Positions 22,879 to 32,559 of a stretch of 64,000 nt of DNA are shown here, piece by piece. How positions within the stretch are numbered: the stretch's first letter is position 1; every line of letters begins with the position of its first letter. This stretch comes from Nothopassalora personata. Taxonomy: Eukaryota > Ascomycota > Dothideomycetes > Mycosphaerellales > Mycosphaerellaceae. The translations under genes were made by a program, and so were the position numbers. The notes beneath the pieces are model-generated. The model ran no database searches. It was not told the origin of the DNA and saw only the letters and a list, made by a program, of their open reading frames with translations. Where the stretch lies: NCBI GenBank assembly GCA_033816765.1, contig CM066287.1, forward strand, positions 1,736,001-1,800,000, in the 5' to 3' direction.

Positions 22879-23851
22879 ATGCCGGATGACCTCTTCATCG
22901 ACCAAGAGAACCCACGTTGGAACGATGGGTTGCACCTTTTCGCGCTGAACTTGCTGCCGGACCTGCCCTCTGTTAGTGTCATTGACGTTGGGCTCGATCA
23001 TAACCTAGGACGTAGCTGGCAGTTATACGCACAGACTCAACATGATGAATTCTCGAGTCTGTTCGAACACGACGCTACTCTTAATCCATGGTGGACGGGA
23101 ACCACGTCAAGGTATACTCTTCACGACAAAACTCTGGGTCACGCATCTGTGGACAGTGTATTGGGGTCCACACTGGCCAAGCTTCCGGCTCAACCTCAAT
23201 CAGAGACTACAGTCGCAGAGTAACAGCTTCAATTGATGCTCCTAGAGTCAGCACGGTTGCGACGAGACGAATCTTTCAAGGAACCAGAGCTTACATCACC
23301 ACCATGTCTTCCTACACTAACAGCGATGGAACTTTCTCGCACCCAGACAGCACATGAGCCGCCTATACTTGACATGCACTGCCTCCGCCAACAGTCCCGT
23401 TGCCGCCTCTACCAGAGGGGACCATGAGGCTTTCTGCCGCGAATAGAGCCGAGCCAGAACCACTAGCACAATACGCAGAAGCGCGATCACGACGCCGCTC
23501 AACTGCCAGCTCAACAACTCGAGGCCACCGATCGAAAGGGGCTTGTGCCTGCAAGGAATGCGGAGAGGTCTTTGATCTTCTACATCACCTGAGAAACCAC
23601 TCTCGGAAGCCTATACTGGACAAGGACATACTATATGGATGTCGGGACTGTGGTCATCGATCTTATACCCTGAGGACCCGAAGAGGCATCAGTTGCGCAA
23701 GCATTTTCGATCGGACGAGAGCATACTGGCGGGCGGCACGATCCAGTCCCGTACCGCGGCGGAGACGATGAAGGACACATCGAGGGAGAGAATCATATCC
23801 AGGGCCTTCCAAGAAACGGGGGAGGATCAGCACAACCGACGAAGCATGTGA
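22879..23851 (+). pseudogene. decayed C2H2 zinc-finger gene
   Basis: A plausible start at 22879 (MPDDLFIDQENP) opens a 114-codon frame ending in TAA at 23223. A second frame then continues with a Ser/Thr-rich linker, interrupted by two TGA stops around 23357 and 23369, and reaches 'CKECGEVFDLLHHLRNHSRK', a C2H2 finger whose last His is replaced by Pro. The next finger starts in that frame (YGCRDCGHRS) and finishes in another ('YPEDPKRHQLRKHF' from about 23665). Both TGA codons could come from CGA by C-to-T change. The first part could be a separate exon; the finger part is clearly broken. Confidence 0.6.
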
Positions 23852-24416
23852 AGACCTACACACCGATTATGCCCAAAGCACCGTCACGGGATCCAGCGTC
23901 TCTGCAGTCCACTCGATATCATGGAACGACAACACTGTGGGTCGGGCGACGTCAATAGCAAAAGCTAAAGGATGCATTCGGAGACCGTAGCGTGCGTAAG
24001 CGAGCGTGTTGTCCAAGTTGTCTCACTGGGTCTATGGCAGCCAGATTCACCTGTTTCGTTGAAAAAGGGGGAAATGTAAGCTCGTGGCTGGCCCCGATGG
24101 AACCTAAGGACAAGAGGCAGCAATTGCTGCACCACATCCGGTGCCGCGCCTGTATGGTCTTTCGCGCGCGCACCGCGCACAAATAGAGACGACATTCGAC
24201 GCATGTGTGAAACCTTGTGACGTGTTATTCAATGCCGGCCCAATCCGGTCGCCGCTCGGGCCGGCCCATTTGGTATAGAATATTAATATGGTTTCCAAGT
24301 TGAAGCGAGGAGGTCCGTGCCCGCACATGCGGCTATACAGACTATCGACGTTTTTTCTCTTCCTTTGTAGATCACCGAAAACAACAACACATCTTGCACC
24401 AAACATCAAGTTCCCA
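23852..24416. other. intergenic left of the duplicated segment
   Basis: About 0.57 kb with no supported gene. The duplicated block begins at its right edge. Confidence 0.45.
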
Positions 24417-24455
24417 TTCTTGTGCAGAGCTAGCGCAGGCTCCGGTCAATTTCCA

Positions 24456-24950
24456 CTACGGGTCTATTGTTGGTGAGCTTTGGCACTGGGGCAAGGAGAA
24501 ATCTTCGCAGTGCTGATGTGGAGGTGGAGCAATCTTTGGAACCGGGCATGGTCCCGCGCCATTTCCAGGACAGTCGGGATTCGTTGGTTTCTCATGGTCT
24601 TTGTAGCCGAAGTTTTTGTTCGTCTGGGAACCGTCTTTGTTCGTCGGGAGAACGTCTTTGTTCAACGGGGCAACGTTTTTGCTCGTCAGGAGAACGTCTT
24701 CGTGCTTTGGGGGATTGTCTTTGTGCGTCAAGAGAACGTCTTTGTTCGGCCGGATAGCTTCTTTGTTCGTCGGGACAATGTCTTTGTTCGGCGGGGCAGC
24801 GTCTTTATTCGTCTGGCCAGCGACGTCGTCTGTCTGGCTCCGAGCAGTCAATCCCTGCCTCGTAGGAGGTTGACTAGCATCGAGGATCGATCCGATAGGA
24901 AGAGCACTTGTAGTTGCTGCAAGAATGATAATAGGGAAAAGGAACTTCAT
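24456..24950 (-). CDS. small secreted heptad-repeat protein, paralogue A
   Basis: Unrecognised family; a secreted, effector-like protein is inferred from architecture only. 164 residues, single coding exon. Signal peptide MKFLFPIIILAATTSA, then a short conserved part (LPIGSILDAS), then about nine tandem copies of a seven-residue unit of type x-N-K-D-x-x-P at about 45-110 (a 21-bp minisatellite in DNA), then a C-terminal domain with four cysteines spaced C-x7-C-x12-C-x7-C. The paralogue at 27323-27883 shares signal peptide, repeat period and Cys spacing. A 50-bp intron lies in the 5' UTR. Confidence 0.7.
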   Translation of the reverse strand: MKFLFPIIILAATTSALPIGSILDASQPPTRQGLTARSQTDDVAGQTNKDAAPPNKDIVPTNKEAIRPNKDVLLTHKDNPPKHEDVLLTSKNVAPLNKDVLPTNKDGSQTNKNFGYKDHEKPTNPDCPGNGAGPCPVPKIAPPPHQHCEDFSLPQCQSSPTIDP

Positions 24951-24964
24951 TGCGCCGGTAGCCT

Positions 24965-25014
24965 CTATAGATGTCAGATCGCACTAAGAAACTGGTGTAA
25001 TCGTCAATGCTTAC
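24965..25014 (-). other. predicted 5' UTR intron of paralogue A
   Basis: Donor GTAAGC, branch-like TCTGAC, acceptor CTATAG, followed by a 14-nt stretch leading to the ATG. The same arrangement occurs in paralogue B, so it is conserved across the duplication. Confidence 0.6.
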
Positions 25015-26023
25015 AAAGGTTGAGACCGCTAAAGGAGAGTATAGGGATCCTGTTAATCACTAGATTGTTGCTCTGTAGTTCTGCCTCTTCGTAAGAGTAT
25101 GTGAAACGGCGTTCATTATATATTGACTGTAGTATCCGAGACCGAAGTTGCAATTTCATAAACATTATTGTTGCTAGCATAGTGCTAGTTAGCTTCTACA
25201 GAAAGTAATTATTAAGCTATACTCCAGAGAGAAGTAGACTTGCCCCTTCACCTAGTTGTATACCTTAGACTTTTAAGACAAGTAGTAAAGAAGATTAAAA
25301 GGCAACCTACGTACTACAGGCCTGAGCAATAATTATACAACCCCTGTCCTTTTACTATCCCCTATTACAGTCTGTCTTCACGTCCCATCGTTACCTACTA
25401 GATTTTACTCCTTCGATTCGCTAATCTGGCTCCATTATTAATCGCCAACCACGATTCTTTAAGGTTTAAGGTTAAGCAATTCTGTAACTCTAAGGGCTCC
25501 AACACAGTTGGTGGTTGTTGACAGGCTTCGTTGGTTTCTCCAGTTGGTGGGACCAGGATTGTGGTAGGTAACGAGCGGACGTGAAAAGAGACTGTAGGAA
25601 GGATGTTATACTGCTTAGCGTAGCTCACTACCTAGTCTGGCCTCCATTGTTGTTGGTTACTGCTTCGTAGCGCTGTCGTATAGACTGCCAGATGTGCGAG
25701 ATATTACTGCTTATTAGCTAGGCCTATTGACAACACCTTCCGAGAAGACACTGTAGCAAGCTAATTAGGGATAGCGTAAATGCAGGGGGTTTTACAATTA
25801 TTGCTTCCAAGGTTGGGGCTGTAGTCTATCTAGGATCTAGGATCTATAGAGAAGATTGCTAAGCAAAACCTACTGTAGCAACAGCATTAGGGGAAGGACC
25901 TACTAAAGTTGGTATTCTGCAAGGCAGAAGACGATAGAGCTTCGAAAAGTCTATAGGCAGCTCACGATTTCGTCCGAATAAGCAATTAATTGCTATCAAA
26001 TGGGGAACTCCACTTATTGTACA

Positions 26024-26127
26024 GTGCATGTGTGTGTTAATTGTGTGCGGCCTACGAAGGAAGAAAGACTGCTATATAACCAGCTTGGCACGGGCACGGT
26101 CCAATGACCCATTCACTTCAAGTTACC
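26024..26127. repeat. direct repeat copy 1 (promoter-like)
   Basis: About 100 bp repeated at 26821-26910: 'GTGCATGTGTGT', 'CTACGAAGGAAGAAAGA', 'GCTATATAAC', 'CACGGGCACGG', 'ATGACCCATTCACTTCAAG' in the same order. It contains a TATA-like CTATATAAC. It might be an LTR remnant or a terminal repeat of a small non-autonomous element. Confidence 0.75.
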
Positions 26128-26229
26128 CTCTCGTGCTTGTCACCTGCTATCGCACGTAAGGTACTGTTCATTCATTCAATTTGGCTGCCGAACCCCCTGC
26201 TTTCTGCAGTTGGTGTTGTTTGTAGTTCA

Positions 26230-26405
26230 TTTATCAACCATGCTTCTTAGGCGTTGTTGTGTGTTTTTGATGCACTTGCCTCAACCCTGCTTCTCAGGTG
26301 TTGCTCTTAACCATGCTTTTCAGGCATTGTTCTCAACGCTGCTTCTTAGGCGTTCTTGTGTGTTTCAAGTGCATTTGCCTTAACCCTGTTTTCAGGCGTT
26401 GTAGG
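26230..26405. repeat. degenerate minisatellite, unit about TGCTTCTTAGGCGTTG
   Basis: Five or more imperfect copies of '(AC)CCTGCTTCTTAGGCGTTG' with variants TTCTCAGGTGTTG and TTTTCAGGCATTG; one more copy is near 26726. Non-coding. Confidence 0.7.
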
Positions 26406-26412
26406 TCTTTAG

Positions 26413-26437
26413 GTGTGTGTGTGTGTGTGTGTGTGTG
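26413..26437. repeat. (GT)n microsatellite
   Basis: About 12 GT units, continuing as G/T-rich sequence (GGGTGTGTGGGTGG and similar) to about 26500. Confidence 0.9.
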
Positions 26438-26820
26438 GGTGTGTGGGTGGATGTGGGTATGGGTGTAGGTGTTGGTTGTAGATATAGGTGTGGGTGTATT
26501 CAGAACTGCTATTCGCCGTTCTCGTTCTGGCCGTATAGGTTGTTGAAGGCCTCTGTTATTGCGAAGTCAGCTTGTTAAGGTGTAGCAGCTAGACTGGCTT
26601 GCATATGATCGTGCTCTTGCTGCTGCTTGGTAATGGCCATGTTCGCTGGCGACTCGAGTGGCGTCGCGTATTTTCGGATGGGTGAAGTTTGTATGTGCGT
26701 CGCCCTCCCCCCATCCCCCACCCCTGCTTCTTAGGTGTTGGGTGATTGTAGCGGCAGGAAGCCTATGAGGAACGGAGGTCGTGCGGAAGTGCGTGAGGGC
26801 TCACAACCACTTGATGTATG

Positions 26821-26910
26821 GTGCATGTGTGTCTACGAAGGAAGAAAGATCGCTATATAACTAGCTTGTGCACGGGCACGGACCTATGACCCATTCACTT
26901 CAAGTATACC
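26821..26910. repeat. direct repeat copy 2 (promoter-like)
   Basis: Second copy of the repeat at 26024-26127, about 800 bp away, with small indels. It ends 'CACTTCAAGTATACC', reminiscent of 'CATTTTAAGTATACACC' in the LTRs at the right end of the window. Confidence 0.75.
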
Positions 26911-27322
26911 TGCCCCCTAGCCCTCCGCTGCACTTAGGTCCTCCCAGGCGATCCTCCCTCCCTTCGGGGCCCCCTCCTACCGTAGGCGCTTCCCAAGTTT
27001 GCTTCGGCTATAGGAAACATAGATGCTATTAGCCCTCCTCGGGCGGGCAAGCAAAGTTTGGATGATTGGCTGATTTGATCGTTGTACTCTGTCGCATGAA
27101 AGCCGCTATCACTAAGCGCCTGATCAATCACTCATAAAGTGACCTGTAACGCCTTTCCTTCATCATACCGCGCGTATTGAACAAAACGAGCGCCATGCCT
27201 ACCTCGTCCAGTATCAGCTAAGAATTGGATCTGCCCCTAGGCGAAATCGTGAGCTACCTATAGACTTTACGGGAGATATTGGGATGGTCTGTATTCTTGT
27301 GCAGAGTTAGCGGAGGCTCCGG

Positions 27323-27883
27323 TCAAGTTCCACCACTAGAAGTTCCACCGCCAGAATCTTTCTCTTTGCAGTGGGGCTTGGTGTATTCTCCGCAGTTCTG
27401 ATGTGCACCATTTCCATTCTTTGGAGGCATGCATGATCTATATCCTGCCTGGCCTGTAGGACAATTGACGGTGGGCCCAACGCGGTTTGAGTTCCTCCCA
27501 GTGCGACTCTCGTTAACGGCATAGTCCATCATGCCAACGTTATTGATCGTCTGGCTACCGTCATTGTTTTTCTGGCCAGCGTCATTGTTCGTCTTTCTAG
27601 CGTCCTTGTTGTTCGTCTTGCCAGCGTCCTTGATTGTCTGGCTACCGTCATCGTTTTTCTGGCCAGCATCATTGTTCGTCTTGCTCTTGCTAGCGTCATT
27701 GTTCGTCTCGCCAGCGTCATTGTCTTTCAGGGCAGCGCCATTGCCTAGATAACTAGCGTCATTGTCTGTCTGGGTCCGAGGAGTAAATCCCTTAGGAGGT
27801 CCACTAGCATCAAGGACCGATCCGACCGGAAGAGCAGTTATTGAAGTTGCTGCAATGAAGATAACGGCAAGTAGAAGCCTCAT
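27323..27883 (-). CDS. small secreted heptad-repeat protein, paralogue B
   Basis: 186 residues from the ATG at 27883; the open frame runs 15 codons further up through a non-ATG start. Signal peptide MRLLLAVIFIAATSITA, conserved 'LPVGSVLDASGPP', then seven-residue repeats of type T-N-N-D-A-G-x with K-N-D-D-G-S-Q variants at about 55-110, then a tail with cysteines C-x9-C-x12-C-x7-C and a Gly/Ser-rich end. Compared with paralogue A the repeats have become Asn/Asp-rich instead of Lys/Pro-rich while the period stays at seven. Function unknown. Confidence 0.7.
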   Translation of the reverse strand: MRLLLAVIFIAATSITALPVGSVLDASGPPKGFTPRTQTDNDASYLGNGAALKDNDAGETNNDASKSKTNNDAGQKNDDGSQTIKDAGKTNNKDARKTNNDAGQKNNDGSQTINNVGMMDYAVNESRTGRNSNRVGPTVNCPTGQAGYRSCMPPKNGNGAHQNCGEYTKPHCKEKDSGGGTSSGGT

Positions 27884-27897
27884 TGCGCCGGCAGCCT

Positions 27898-27943
27898 CTA
27901 CAGGTGTTAGACTAAGAAACAGATGCAATCGGTTGATGCTTAC
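27898..27943 (-). other. predicted 5' UTR intron of paralogue B
   Basis: Donor GTAAGC, branch TCTAAC, acceptor CTGTAG, at the same relative position as in paralogue A. Confidence 0.6.
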
Positions 27944-28380
27944 AAAGGCTCGATTGTTGCTAAAATGCCTGAAGGACAGTATAGGACTTCTTGTAATCGT
28001 GATCTCTAGATTGCTGCTCTGGATTTCTAGCTCTTCGTTAGAGTAAGTGAGAGGACATTATATATTGACTGTAGCATCCGAGACCGGAATTGCATTTTTG
28101 TGAACATCATTTGATTTTGCTTGCATAGTCCCCGTAAGGAGTAATTGTTAAGCTATGCTCCTGAGAGAAGCTGACATGTCCCCTTTTCTACCTATATACT
28201 CAAATCTTTGAAAGACACGTAGTGAAGAGGAACAGGAAGCAATCTATACAACTTCATCTAGGATAGCTTCAGGGAGATTGCTAGGCAGAACCTAGGAATA
28301 GGAATAGGGGAAGCTTCTATTAGCGTTAGTATACTACAGTACTGTACAAGGCAGAAGAGCATAGAGCTTACGTTTGCGGG

Positions 28381-28842
28381 ACTGCTGTCGGGTACCGTGG
28401 CCGACAGCTGTCAGGGGCATCGGGGCCAAGAACCCATGGTGAGGCCAATTTCGGAAGTTACCGGTTTCTTGGGTATCTTGTCACCACTTGTACTCCTGAT
28501 GATGAGATACTTCCCATCTAGAGAAGGGGCTCGAGCAGGGACGTCAAGCGCAATATGTGGCACCACACCGGATATGCATTTTGATCGCAGGAGCCGCTCG
28601 CTATTCGTCTGTCGTGCACCCGCAAGGATGGGATAGGATCATGCGACAGGGTCGCGGACTAAACCCAGCAGCTAGACAAGGCTGGCAACCAGCATCTTCC
28701 ATTGGTGAAAGAGGCTTGCCATCTGTCCTTCCCAATCACTCAGATGAAGCCTTCGTTGACACGGCCGCAGTCGATATCGAACACGACGCCCTCTCTCCAA
28801 ATGAATCATGTCACAGACTGAATAATTGGAGACATCATAGAG
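28381..28842. other. intergenic upstream of glycosyltransferase
   Basis: About 0.46 kb beyond the duplication. Presumed promoter of the plus-strand glycosyltransferase; no other gene is seen. Confidence 0.5.
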
Positions 28843-30222
28843 ATGCAGTTGTTGAACACTGCTTCTCCTCTGCCTCGAAAGGCAGTTGCTGCCGTCGGTG
28901 CTGCAATCTTTCTCGGCATCTTATTCTTTTATGGCACTCCTGATACCTCAAGCGTCGACCGAATCCTTTCGTCAGCATCAGAACTATACCATGGCCGACC
29001 TCCAACCTCAAAGATTGAAGAACTACCCTGTCGACAGCTGCCCGGCGCAGAAGATGTGGCAGTCATCATGAAGACCGGCTCTACCGAATTCCAGGACAAG
29101 TTCCTGGTCCACATCAACACCACGCTGAAGTGCTATCCTCACTTCTTGGTCTTCTCAGATTATGGAGAGACCTACGAGGGCATTGAGATCATCGATGCCC
29201 TGGAATCGATCGACGACAACATTAAGCAACAAAATCCCGAGTTCGACCTCTGGCGTCGCCTCCAGGACGGCGGTCGCTCAGTGCTCCGCCCAGAGGAACT
29301 CAGTGGTCCTGTAAGCGCTTCTCATGCCAGCAAGTTCGGCAACCTTGGCAATGCGGGCTGGAAGCTAGACAAATGGAAATTCCTCCCTATGGCCAGCAGA
29401 ACTTTGCACGAGTTGCCTGACCGAAAGTGGTACCTCTTCGTAGAGGTCGACACCATCATCTTCTGGCAAACGTTGCTGAATTACCTTCAAACGCTCAATG
29501 CGAGTGATCCGATATATCTGGGGAGTATCATCGCCATGGGGACGACATACTTCGCTCATGGAGGGACTGGATTCGTCTTGTCTCATTCCGCCCTCAAGAT
29601 GCTGGTGGACAGCTACCGAGCCGACCGATCTGGATGGCTGCAATACGTCGGAGATATCCCGTTTGGCGATGCCGCGGTTGGTGCTGTGCTAGAGAAGGCC
29701 GGAGCGCACTTCATCAGTGCCAGAGCAATCTTTCAAGGTGAAGAGGTGGGCAACGTGCCGTATGAGAACAATGACTGGTGGTGTATTCCGACCGTTTCCT
29801 ATCATCACCTTTCGCCTTTCGTTGTGGGGGAGATGTGGCGGTTTGAGCAAGAATGGATTGCCGGTACTGAAGGGAATGTGTCGAGGATTCTACGGCACCA
29901 AGACGTCTTCGATCAGTATATCCTTCCTCGTATCGTGAGCCCCCCTGCGTCAGAGAAATCGGATTGGAACAACAACGCTGCTATAGATCAAGGACCGGTG
30001 GAAAATCTGGATGACTGTCGTGCCATTTGCCTACAGCACAACGAATGCCTGCAGTACATGCTTGATGACGAAAAGCGATGCAAGACAAGCGACGTGCCGC
30101 GCTTAGGCGAGCTCTGGAAGGGAGATTCTTCTGGTTGGCTTGTGGATAGAGTCCAGAGCTGGCGCGGGAGCAAGAGCACGTGTTCCGGCGAAATAGAGTG
30201 GGTCGCCGACAGGATACGCTGA
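28843..30222 (+). CDS. Fringe/GT31-like glycosyltransferase with PAN/apple-like domain
   Basis: Predicted Golgi type II membrane glycosyltransferase; acceptor and sugar unknown. 459 residues, single exon. Visible: a membrane anchor at about 14-31 (AVAAVGAAIFLGILFFYG), a luminal stem, a catalytic domain with 'VAVIMKTGSTEF' at the start, an acidic metal-binding-like motif 'FVEVDTIIFW', the donor-site region 'AHGGTGFVLSHSAL' and 'FGDAAVGAVL', and at the C-terminus a cysteine-containing segment (DDCRAICLQHNECLQY) typical of PAN/apple modules found on fungal members. Start chosen at 28843 (MQLLNTASPLPRK), which leaves a short cytosolic tail before the anchor. Confidence 0.8.
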   Translation: MQLLNTASPLPRKAVAAVGAAIFLGILFFYGTPDTSSVDRILSSASELYHGRPPTSKIEELPCRQLPGAEDVAVIMKTGSTEFQDKFLVHINTTLKCYPHFLVFSDYGETYEGIEIIDALESIDDNIKQQNPEFDLWRRLQDGGRSVLRPEELSGPVSASHASKFGNLGNAGWKLDKWKFLPMASRTLHELPDRKWYLFVEVDTIIFWQTLLNYLQTLNASDPIYLGSIIAMGTTYFAHGGTGFVLSHSALKMLVDSYRADRSGWLQYVGDIPFGDAAVGAVLEKAGAHFISARAIFQGEEVGNVPYENNDWWCIPTVSYHHLSPFVVGEMWRFEQEWIAGTEGNVSRILRHQDVFDQYILPRIVSPPASEKSDWNNNAAIDQGPVENLDDCRAICLQHNECLQYMLDDEKRCKTSDVPRLGELWKGDSSGWLVDRVQSWRGSKSTCSGEIEWVADRIR

Positions 30223-31118
30223 GTGCCGCCGGGCTTGCTGAGGTGCAATGACTGCACATGTTCGCCGTACGCTCCAGGACGTCAACGGGTCCCTGCATCC
30301 ACGACAGGACAGGCGACTTGCTTCAAGCGACGCGGTCCTCTTGCCCAGTCCGGGGATTCTTGGATGACCAGACACTGAGTGTGGACATTTTCCTGGTTGG
30401 TCTTCTGATCACGAGGTCTGGAGCCGGATTGCCAACAAGACACCAAGACACGCCATCTATGAGATGAGCAACGCAGCGACCAGTGATTCTGCGCTTGTTG
30501 TTCCAAATCTGACTGTGGGAGACCAGCATGCCTGACCTGAGAAGGCAATGAGGAAGGCAATCGAGCTGTAAGTGCTTGCCTATAGAGCTAGATCGTCTCG
30601 AGACCGGGACATGCTACATGTATTGCAGGAGATACAAGCGTATAGCAACGGGAGACTATTGCGAAATACATGAGCCATTTCCGATGTTCATCTAGTTACC
30701 AACTTACGTACTTAAAACTGTACCCCCAAAATTTCGTCTTTTGTCTATCATCGAATCTAAATGTGGCGTGACCAGTTCCTGTCGGGCTGTATACCGCTTC
30801 TCCAGTATTCGGGCGCATGCTGTTTCGTTGAAGCTCAGAAGCGAACCTTCCACAGGTGTCATCTTCTCGTGAGCTTCCTGATGCCGTCGCAGGTTTATTG
30901 GGACCGGCACGTCTATGCCGTCTTCTGCTATAGCCCCATGGCTACTCAACTCAGGCCAGGCTTTATCGATGCTAAGACCATATCAATTGCCGGACAGCCC
31001 CGTATTGGGCGTCCGCGATCATCGCGAGCACAACCTCGGTCCAAGATGGATCTGCCGCAACAGACTTCCAATCGTTGTTGCAGAGGTGTTTCCTCTATCC
31101 CCCGTACCCGCTTGCACT
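30223..31118. other. intergenic between convergent genes
   Basis: About 0.9 kb. No supported gene; short frames only. Confidence 0.5.
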
Positions 31119-31597
31119 TCATCCTCCTCCCTCTAGCGTAGCAATCTGCTTCGCCAACTCCGCAAAGAAAGGCTTTCCATTTGCCATGGCATTCGGCTTG
31201 GTTCCCCACGGAGCTGCGCTATTCCTGCCACCTTGCGTGTCCTGCGGTTTGTATGTCGGAGGCACGTATTGCTGAGCAGCGTAGGTATGGATCTCGGCCA
31301 GGTTGAAGCCGTTCACCGGCTTGTGTGGCTCCTCCAGTGGTGGGCCATTGCTGCTAGTCGCTGCGTTGACCGGTGCTCTTTGCTGCCAGACGTTGGCGGG
31401 TGGGTGCTTGGTGTCGACCTTCGGCGGCTGAGAGGAGTTCTGTCGCGACGGCGAAGCATTATTGGAGCGGTTCTGCGGTGTACGGGCGGCGGAGTGGGAA
31501 TTGCGCTTGCCCCATACGCTGGTGAGCATGTTAGATGGGTGGGGAATGTGGAATCTGGCGGGATGAATGGATGCACTCACCCTTGTGGAGCTGACAT
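31119..31597 (-). CDS. small basic low-complexity protein, unknown function
   Basis: Family not recognised. Exon 1 is only 17 nt (31597-31581, MSAPQ plus part of Gly), followed by a 62-bp intron (GTGAGT donor, ATCTAAC branch, CCAG acceptor) and exon 2 at 31518-31119; total 138 residues. The sequence is rich in Asn, Gln, Pro and Ser, with 'GVWGKRNSHSAARTPQNR', 'PANVWQQRAP' and 'APWGTKPNAMANGKPF' and a short helical end (FFAELAKQIATLEGG). Without the intron the frame has no convincing start. Possibly an RNA-associated protein, but this is a guess from composition. Confidence 0.6.
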
Positions 31598-32559
31598 GGT
31601 GGTTCAGGGTGTGATGGGATGACGATGCCTGACTGTGACGTTGTTGTCGATGTTGTCCATACACCTTTCACACGTGAGTGCCGTGACGGTGGTGGGTGGG
31701 GGAGTGCTGCACGGGCTCATGCACCAGACCAGAAGCTGGAGATGGCGTGGCAGGGTTTCTTCTACCACGACGCCGTCCTCCCCTTCTTTTCTTTCTCCAT
31801 CACCACCCATCGTGCATCGTCACACTCTTCACCTCCCTGTTCATTCACCCACAAAACGGCATGCTACTCTCTGCAACCCCAGACGCCACCACAGCCACCA
31901 CGAGTCGTCGATCGCCGCTTCTGCAGGTTGATGCAAACACCCAAGACTCGCTGATCCGTCATACAAAGCTTGTCGAATCAAAAGCTACTGAGAGCACCTC
32001 GTGCTCCTGCAGTCCCGCACTACACTCAATCGGCGCTGCACAAACTCTCGGCCAAGCTCCTGCTTGAGGAAGGTCGTCGGCAGGTACAGCTGGTTTGCCT
32101 TTGAATTCAGATACCTCGACACTGTTCTCCTTACGGATCCCCGCGGCCAGCCTATTGTTGGCTTGGATGGTGGCATTCGTGGTCGCGCTGATGTTCAAGG
32201 TCAAGCTTCCAAGTGGTTCGAGGCCACTTGTTGCATAGTGTAATCAAGACTGGAATGATGGCATGACTGTACATACCATATGATATATACATAAGATAGA
32301 AGCATCAAAGTTCACGGTTTTTACAAGGTTGCCTAACAGATCGATGCCGCCCCGGTCTCGTTCCATCAGCATCGCTGTATAACAGTGCTCCAGCTAACAC
32401 TTCGGCTATGCTCATGAGATATTTGATAATTTTACCATCCTGTGTACCGAGCTTGGAAATATCATGTGAAAGAGCATACTTTTGATAAAAGCCTCGGAAC
32501 ACCCCACAACCCAACCCCCTCCACTTGCGCCGCACTTTCGACCGTTGAACCACTTGACA
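31598..32559. other. divergent promoter region
   Basis: About 0.96 kb between the divergent small gene and the lipase gene. A minus-strand frame around 32246-31959 is open and somewhat protein-like but has no ATG and no recognised domain. Confidence 0.5.

Larger units (their letters stand above)
24417..25960. repeat. segmental duplication, copy 1
   Basis: By eye this aligns with 27292-28380 in the same orientation: 3' flank ('ATTCTTGTGCAGAG' then 'GGCTCCGGTCAA'), the secreted-protein gene, its 5' UTR intron, an upstream block with 'TATATATTGACTGTAG', and a distal block with 'GGCAGAAGA' near 25930. Copy 1 is longer: about 500 bp between roughly 25320 and 25830 has no obvious counterpart in copy 2. 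Confidence 0.75.
25961..27291. other. repeat-rich, gene-free spacer between duplication copies
   Basis: Holds the two promoter-like direct repeats, the minisatellite and the GT tract. No coding sequence is supported. The composition is mixed and partly AT-rich. Confidence 0.6.
27292..28380. repeat. segmental duplication, copy 2
   Basis: Direct-orientation partner of 24417-25960, sharing the gene, the 5' UTR intron and upstream blocks. Divergence is moderate by eye and higher in the coding repeats than in the flanks. Confidence 0.75.

Noticed and set aside
31959..32246. Minus-strand frame containing 'SLTLNISATTNATIQANN'
   Set aside because: Somewhat protein-like, but no ATG, no splice partner found and no family recognised.
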